A DNA stretch of 62,000 bases from Adiantum capillus-veneris (Eukaryota; Streptophyta; Polypodiopsida; Polypodiales; Pteridaceae): the NCBI GenBank assembly GCA_014529385.2, contig CM043944.1, forward strand, positions 180,857,193 to 180,919,192, written 5' to 3'. Below the pieces are notes generated by a model. It was given only the letters and a program-made list of their open reading frames with translations. It searched no databases and was not told where the DNA came from. Below, piece after piece: positions 56,096 through 62,000 of this stretch. The translations under genes and the position numbers were made by a program. The number at the start of each line of letters is the position of its first letter. Position 1 is the first letter of the stretch.

Positions 56096-57117
56096 AAAAG
56101 AGTGGAATAGAGCTATTGATGATGCATTGATTTAATAGCTTTTTTGGGTGCTTATTGAAGTAGAGGTCTCTTACAATGTGTTGCAAGGTGGCTACCTATA
56201 GTTATGAGGAGACATCATGGCTCAACTCAAACATGACTTTATCAAAGCTTCAATAGGTAGTAGGGCAGAGCATTAGGTTGCATGTATTGTTTTAATTCTC
56301 TAAGAAGGTGAACCTTTGATTGTTGATCAAGTGAATCAGTAGCCCAGTGAATATATTTTGATTCCTATAACTACTTTGTTAACCACCAATGATATTGTAT
56401 AAAGGCATTGGGGGTCCACTGTATAAGTTGTTATTGTGCCACGTGAGTTTAGCAAGAGGGGTCTTTTATTTTTGAACATTTAAGCAATTTAACATAGATA
56501 CATTAACGGGGGGGAATCCTTTTGGAAAATACACATTAATTCACAAAAAAGAGGGATCAATCTATTCATGTCCACATTTTAATAGAGGGGTTTGAGTATA
56601 AGGGCTGGTCTTTTCATTATGCTCAATTTTTTATCAAAGAAAATGCATACATAATGGTGTGCATGGTTAGGAGAGGTTGAAAGCTGAGATGATAGATTGA
56701 ATATGTCATGTTATCTGTGATGGCATCCAAAGTAGAGAGCTGAAGAGCTACTAAGAGTGGAGAGGACTACAGTAGCTGGGATGGCATACAAAATAGAGAT
56801 GTAAAGAGCTACTGAGAGTAGAGAGGATTTCCAAGTAGGTGGGTTTCCAAAAGATGGGCTATCGAGTTTCTTCAAGAGGGGAGCTAGCAATTGCTAGCTA
56901 GATTAAAGGACAAGTTTGTGACAATCAAGATGGGTGTTGTTGAGGTCAAAGACTTGATCATCATCGTCGTCATTCTACAGCTCAATTGATGTTCTTGGAT
57001 GTAAAAATAAGAGCTACCAAGTGCAAGAAGGGAAGAGTAAGAGTCCTTCAAGTGGGATGGTGAGAAGGGCAACCTACGTTTTGTTGAATAACAAGATACT
57101 AGTTAGCAAGCATGGAA
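56096..57117. other. Unassigned part of right arm
   Basis: Reverse complement of 44264-45284; no gene recognised. Confidence 0.4.
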
Positions 57118-57317
57118 NNNNNNNNNNNNNNNNNNNNNNNNNNNNNNNNNNNNNNNNNNNNNNNNNNNNNNNNNNNNNNNNNNNNNNNNNNNNNNNNNNN
57201 NNNNNNNNNNNNNNNNNNNNNNNNNNNNNNNNNNNNNNNNNNNNNNNNNNNNNNNNNNNNNNNNNNNNNNNNNNNNNNNNNNNNNNNNNNNNNNNNNNNN
57301 NNNNNNNNNNNNNNNNN
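57118..57317. other. Assembly gap (200 N)
   Basis: Second gap of exactly 200 N, at the outer end of the right palindrome arm. Confidence 0.99.
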
Positions 57318-58361
57318 ATGTTTCATCTATATTGTTTCCGTAGCACACACCATCCGAAGATTTATTCTCCTCATGCCATGATGATCGGGCGGCCATGGAC
57401 TTATATTCGAAGAAATGCTCGATGTGAGGAAGCAAAGAAAAATGTCGCAAACCTTTTGCGGAATTTTTGTTCCTTGGAGATCTACTCAATATCTCTCGAA
57501 ATCACATTTCGGACACTTCTCCATGTCTATGTATTCCAGCTGAAAAGAATGCAGTCCTTAGGACAAGCAAGGATCGAATTTTAATCCATCCCAAGTTTTG
57601 CAAAATCTATCTTTCTTCTATCTAGAATCTGGCATCACATTATCAGCTGGCAGTAAGTGCTCTTTGAGCAATCTACACAACGAAAAAAATACGATACAAT
57701 TCTGTAAAAATCTATCAGATCATTATACATCTAGAGTTTTTTTTAAAGTAAACTAATTGTAATAGATCACCTAAAAACCGTTGTGATGCTAGTGTCACTC
57801 CATCCAAACTTTGTCTGCATGTTGAGAAGAACTAGGAGCGCCTTCAATCTAAACACATGTGCTCCATCATACAATGGTGTATCAACTTCACTTTTCAGCC
57901 CGCCATAGATAACCTTTCTGAATTCATGATCGCTCGATCATTTCATCGATCTCGGGCTCAAACATTGCCTTGTTGGGAATGTGTCTGCATGATCATCCCC
58001 CCAGCTGCTGTCGGAGGCTACATCTTGTGGCCTCACATATGCTTCTTGCCAAAGTGCCTGCGAACACGTCTATTGGGTTGCAAGATTGCTTCCTGTTGGC
58101 TAGCGTCAAAGTCCGACGAGTTATAATTGGCAATAACTTGATCTATAATAGATGGATCGAACTTGCCAAATTTGCGAACATGCTACAAAGAAACATGTCT
58201 TGTCCGTCACACAACATGCTTGCTTTGATTACAAGGACATTAGATCCTCGTTGAGAGGTAGTGTTTCGGTGGACGGCCCCACATCCTCTCACTACTGATA
58301 ATGAGGTAAAAACCTATAACCTGGACAAAAAATTTAGTCTTTTATTGGCATTCTTCTTCTT

Positions 58362-58365
<4 letters not shown>

Positions 58366-58410
<45 letters not shown>

Positions 58411-58424
58411 TCTCTCTCTCTCTT
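58366..58424. repeat. (TC)n microsatellite
   Basis: About 29 TC units with one 'ccctc' break. Confidence 0.95.
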
Positions 58425-58734
58425 TGTTCACACTGTAAACTACCTCACATTCTCTAGTCATGTCCAATCCCTGCATGCCTCGGTCTAGAGGAGCACGGAG
58501 ATTAGAACCACGGGTTATAATCTCGTCTTTATTGGTGAATGCCTATATTTGTGGGTACAAGAAATCTACACACCCACGTCTACATGATAGTGCATGTAGT
58601 GGACAAAACCCCTTTGCCTCTTCTCTAGCTGTAGCATTTCACAGCATCGTAACATCTTTTCACAGTAGATCTTTGTTTGTAGCATGCAAGTACACCATTC
58701 TTGCAATGTAGCTGATGCCTGCTCAAAGCACTTT

Positions 58735-58885
58735 GCATGTCACCATTTCACATCTCCATTTGCATGAAGGTGCACTTTGCGAGTTGGCATGAAGGTGCAC
58801 TTTGCATGTCAAATAAAATAAAATACATTGCAAACTTTGTGTAGTTTGCGAGTTTGCATGAAAGTGCACTTTGCATGAAGGATTT
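58735..58885. repeat. Degenerate short tandem repeats
   Basis: Four to five copies of a word like 'tttgcatgaaggtgcactttgc', some ending 'gcgagtt', some 'gcatgtc'. Confidence 0.75.
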
Positions 58886-59169
58886 AACATTTGCGAGTTT
58901 TTCATTTCAAGTTTTTTTTACAATTTTAGCAATCTTTAGAGTTTTTTTAACCAAATATGTGTCATAGCATAAAGTATCTATTTAATGTAATTTTCAATCA
59001 TCATAAGACTCCATATATGTGTGGTTGACGGAGAGAGAAAGTATAAATTCTAGAGAGATAGTATTTATGCGAGTTACCATTGGAAGAAGAGATCATAAAT
59101 CCTTGAGAGAGAGAGAGTGACTTCTCTTCTAGAGAGAGAAAGTAAAATCATAGAGTTGTATATCACTAC

Positions 59170-59170
<1 letters not shown>

Positions 59171-59226
<56 letters not shown>
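59171..59226. repeat. (GA)n microsatellite
   Basis: About 28 GA units with 'gacagagacaga' at the end. Confidence 0.95.
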
Positions 59227-59232
<6 letters not shown>

Positions 59233-59819
59233 CAGAGAGGGCATAACGACGGAAAAAATGTAAACAAATAAAATCACCATTTCACATCTCATGCCATTAG
59301 AGTCAAATATGCTCACAACGCATGTGATCAGAGTCAAATAATCCACAGTATATAAACATGCGATAAAGTAAAAAATCATGCAAAATAGAGACAACACTAA
59401 TTTCAGAGTTAAATATAATCCACAGCATATATAAATGTGATGAAGTAAAAAATAATGCCAGATAGAGACAATACTATTTTTCCCAAGCAATTGCTTTTTG
59501 AAACAACGTAAGTTTGAGGATGTAAGTACATTCGCAAAACTACCACAGGATAAGATCAAAATTAGAGTACAAAAAAGGATAGTCATCATAAATGTAATGG
59601 TCACTCTAAAAGGCAAGTAATTTGCTCCCAAATAGCTTGCAAGATGCTTCATATCTTTTGCTTGAAATTTGAAATCCTTTGCTGCATAAACAATGTTTTT
59701 TCAAGATAAATAATCACAAGTATAATAAACCAAAATAAATACAGAAAAACACTTTCATATCATAGATCAATATTCTAGTTGATTGAAAGAAGCATACCAA
59801 ACCAGTTGTAATTAAATGG

Positions 59820-62000
59820 AGGGAGAAATCCTCCTTGGTTGTCCAAGAATAAAAGCAATGTCCATTGGTGAGAGGGTTGGCTGATGAATAATCATGTGCT
59901 CCTTAGGTTCAAGTCCGAGCACTTTTGTGTACACATAGTACATATGTTTGCATGCCAAAAATGATTTGTTGGTATTCTCTCGCTTCTAAAAATCCGGACA
60001 CATGCATGTTGGACTCTGTTTTATATGAATCTCATAACTATTTTTAGTGAGAACTCGGAAAATTACATGCTCTTGAGACCTTTTTACTTCATCCAAAAAT
60101 ATAATTGTCATACTATTACATGCTACCAATTTCTTCATGGCCTCTTTAGAGATTCCATGCCTCCACTTTTTCTTCCTCGAGCTGCCACCACCTTCTTTGC
60201 AGTCGCCAGCAAGAGGTTGTGGATTTACCATTGAATTCTCTGTCCGAAATCCACTATGATGCAGCGCGGCAAGTTCCTGTGTGGAGATATCTGTCCCTCT
60301 TGCTACTGGCCAAACATTTGGAGCAGGAGGTAAATCTTTGACTTGTCTTTTGATTGATTGGGTATGCAGAATATCATGATTACAAAACCATAACCATTGC
60401 TCGATTGTTTTACCCTTGAACATTCTTTCAGACCATATACATGGAGAAACAAGACCAATTGAGCGACTATGCAAGATATTGTCACAATTTTTTCTCCCTA
60501 CTGTTCCAAAACATTTTCTTTGACTTTGAATGGGCATTCTCCTGAGGGCCCACTGAGTGCGTGGCACATCACTCTCAAACACATTGTTTCTTTAAGATGA
60601 CAAAGGTGTGGTTGTTTCTTTTTGAGATCCAATATCATCATCACTGTCACTAATTTGCAGTGGAATGTTAGAAATACCTGGTCCTTGGGTATCAAATTTG
60701 ATTTTTTTTGGTCGACCGCGATGATTTCGTTGCTTAGATTCCATGACATATTCCGGCCGATGGGAGCTACTTGTTCCTGTTCTGCCCCTCTTTTTGTGTT
60801 GTACTATTTCTTTGTCTCCATGCAAAATTGGCTGCGCATACATGGGAGTCCCTGCAACAGCCTCGTGTAATAGATGGGCCACCTTGGTTGGAGTTGGAGT
60901 TTGCTGAGATTCAACTCAAGAAAGAAAGGTCTCCATTGTGGGACCCGTTCCTATATAACGCCCAGTAGTATATCCCAAACGCTTTGCACATTGAATATAT
61001 GAGTTTATAACATCTGTTACACATGCATCATACAAGGATATTTTTCTCTTTCCACCTTCACCTGCTAACCAACTGGCATGTACACTTTGTGATAAATTAA
61101 CATTGGGAATTTGTGACCGCTCCCACGGACTTAGACCACCCTATGAAATGCAAAAAAACATGAATGAAAATTTATAAATTTCATGTATGAAAAGAAATTT
61201 TTCTAAAAATATAGATTGTCATAAAGGTACTTACATCTGTTCCAATTCCTCCCCAGTGTGAAATTCGTTGCTCCCACCATTTAAACCATCTGCTCACTCT
61301 TGTGATGCTCTCTGTAGATAGATGTTGTCTCCACCACTTTTGAATTGAAAGTGCCTTTTGAGATGCAAGCACAATGGTCTTACAAGCTCTCCATTCCTCA
61401 CACATATCAATGTGTTGATTTGTTATATGTTGAGGTATCCACTTTTAAGCATATTTGTGGAGACTCTGCTCCCAATGAAATAGGCATGATCGTTCACGTC
61501 CCTCCATGATATTATTTGGCCCGCCATTGAAGACTGTTTGAATAGCATTCCAATTTGCACCTGCTTCATCAGACATAAAACCTGAAAAGTCAGTTGCACC
61601 ATGTCCGTACTTTTCCATTGTTGAATTAAGGCTCTCCCAAAAAAAAACTTGAGTCTTTGCATCCTCCTCTTTAGTTTCACATATAGCAATTATTTGTAGC
61701 GATCGTATGCTGCAAGATATTCAACATAAACATTTTCACACATCTTCTTTTATTTAATGATAAAAAAATACGAGATATTTAAATACTTAAAGATTACCTT
61801 GGATCATAAGCTGAGCATGACATTGTTGCCCATCCATCTATTCTATGGGTAAAATCAAAATGTACCCACACATTTCTCAAGTCACCAATTTCAGTTCTTT
61901 TCATCCGATTTACTAGATCAATCCCAGAACCTGGTCCTTTAGTGGACATTTTAAATAGGAAGCACTTGTCATCCACTTCACCCTGTCTAGGATATCTACT
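59820..62000 (-). pseudogene. MULE-like transposase gene with SWIM zinc finger (partial)
   Basis: Minus-strand gene running off the window end, with two introns: 61710-61797 (donor GTAATC, acceptor TTGCAG) and 61141-61234 (donor GTAAGT, acceptor CATAG). The first visible exon holds VWVHFDFTHRIDGW, with the likely first catalytic Asp of a MULE-type DDE domain. The second holds FSGFMSDEAGANWNAI (second Asp) and GRERSCLFHWEQSL, then WFKWWEQRISHWGG. The third holds GGLSPWERSQIPNVNL, an AT-hook-like RGRPKK, and a SWIM finger C-M-C...C-K-H at about 59995-59930. A nonsense codon interrupts HKYA/KWIP (61446), another lies near 60900, another near 60590 and one inside the SWIM motif (59984), so it is probably decaying unless some are extra introns or errors. 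SWIM plus MULE domains occur in Mutator-like transposases and domesticated FAR1/FHY3 relatives. Confidence 0.7.

Larger units (their letters stand above)
50689..57117 (-). repeat. Right arm of the inverted repeat, ends at gap
   Basis: Reverse complement of the left arm, about 6.43 kb, ending exactly where the 200-N gap begins. It may be an artefact of a fold-back long read or a misassembly, or a real recent inverted duplication whose end is lost in the gap. Confidence 0.9.
57318..59815. other. Unassigned region with microsatellites
   Basis: No recognised gene. Frames such as 57857-58126 have ordinary composition but no family motif that I know. It contains (TC)n at 58366-58424, a cluster of degenerate ~20-base tandem words around 'ttgcatgaaggtgcactttgc' at 58735-58885, and (GA)n at 59171-59226. 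Confidence 0.5.

Noticed and set aside
44264-57117. Two independent viral insertions in opposite orientation
   Set aside because: The non-viral flanks (LINE ends, AT-rich DNA) are mirrored too, so this is one inverted duplication or an artefact.
57857-58260. Two overlapping ~90-residue plus-strand frames
   Set aside because: No family motif or start context is recognisable; not supported as a gene.
58735-58885. CRISPR-like array
   Set aside because: The repeats are degenerate, abut without unique spacers, and the genome is a plant's.

Overview
This is repeat-dominated nuclear DNA from a land plant with a large genome. The evidence is plant-type Ty1/copia and Ty3/gypsy retrotransposons, endogenous plant pararetrovirus (Caulimoviridae) sequence primed by initiator tRNA-Met, an intron-containing gene of a helix-hairpin-helix family, an intron-containing MULE/SWIM transposase gene, and long dinucleotide microsatellites. 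A fern or other non-flowering vascular plant is my guess only; nothing here fixes the species. There are two 200-N assembly gaps (19489-19688 and 57118-57317). Many one-base indels in short runs suggest that parts of the assembly are unpolished.

Layout. 1-1.4 kb: decayed Ty3/gypsy integrase. 1.43-5.89 kb: a gag-only LTR element on the minus strand with ~1.3 kb LTRs. 5.9-9.2 kb: a decayed copia element (+). 9.22-17.5 kb: a fairly complete Ty3/gypsy element (-) with two LTRs, a PBS, gag, PR, RT, two RNase H-like domains and an integrase, apparently inserted into the end of the copia RNase H. 17.5-19.5 kb: the 3' half of another copia element (-) with its polypurine tract, cut by the first gap. 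19.9-21.5 kb: the only host-like gene, a four-exon HhH protein (-) with several frameshifts. 21.5-26.8 kb: AT-rich, no recognisable gene. 26.8-27.7 kb: a copia integrase/RT scrap (+).

28.1-50.7 kb is the centre of interest: a head-to-tail series of endogenous caulimovirid copies (A to E). The unit order is PBS, movement protein, coat protein with zinc knuckle, aspartic protease, a short RNase H tail, then promoter/leader. The three copies that reach this region (A, B, E) share the same junction, in which the reverse transcriptase and most of RNase H are missing. Copy A carries an inverted scrap of the missing RT inside its coat gene. Copy B is interrupted by a 4341-bp composite retroelement with a 5-bp target duplication, 14-bp terminal inverted repeats, and two inward-facing LTR/PBS ends of which the left precedes a gag-PR half. 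A copia fragment separates C from D, and a large microsatellite block follows D.

44.26-57.12 kb is a near-perfect inverted duplication (arms ~6.4 kb, centre 50688) carrying copy E and LINE 3' ends on both arms. The right arm ends exactly at the second N gap, so a fold-back read or misassembly must be excluded before the second arm is treated as real.

57.3-59.8 kb holds microsatellites and no recognisable gene. 59.8-62.0 kb holds most of a MULE-like transposase gene (-) with a SWIM zinc finger, running off the window end. No rRNA, tRNA, CRISPR or bacterial-type operon is visible. The genes do not form a pathway; the window is a nest of mobile and viral insertions around one host gene and one domesticated or decaying transposase gene.
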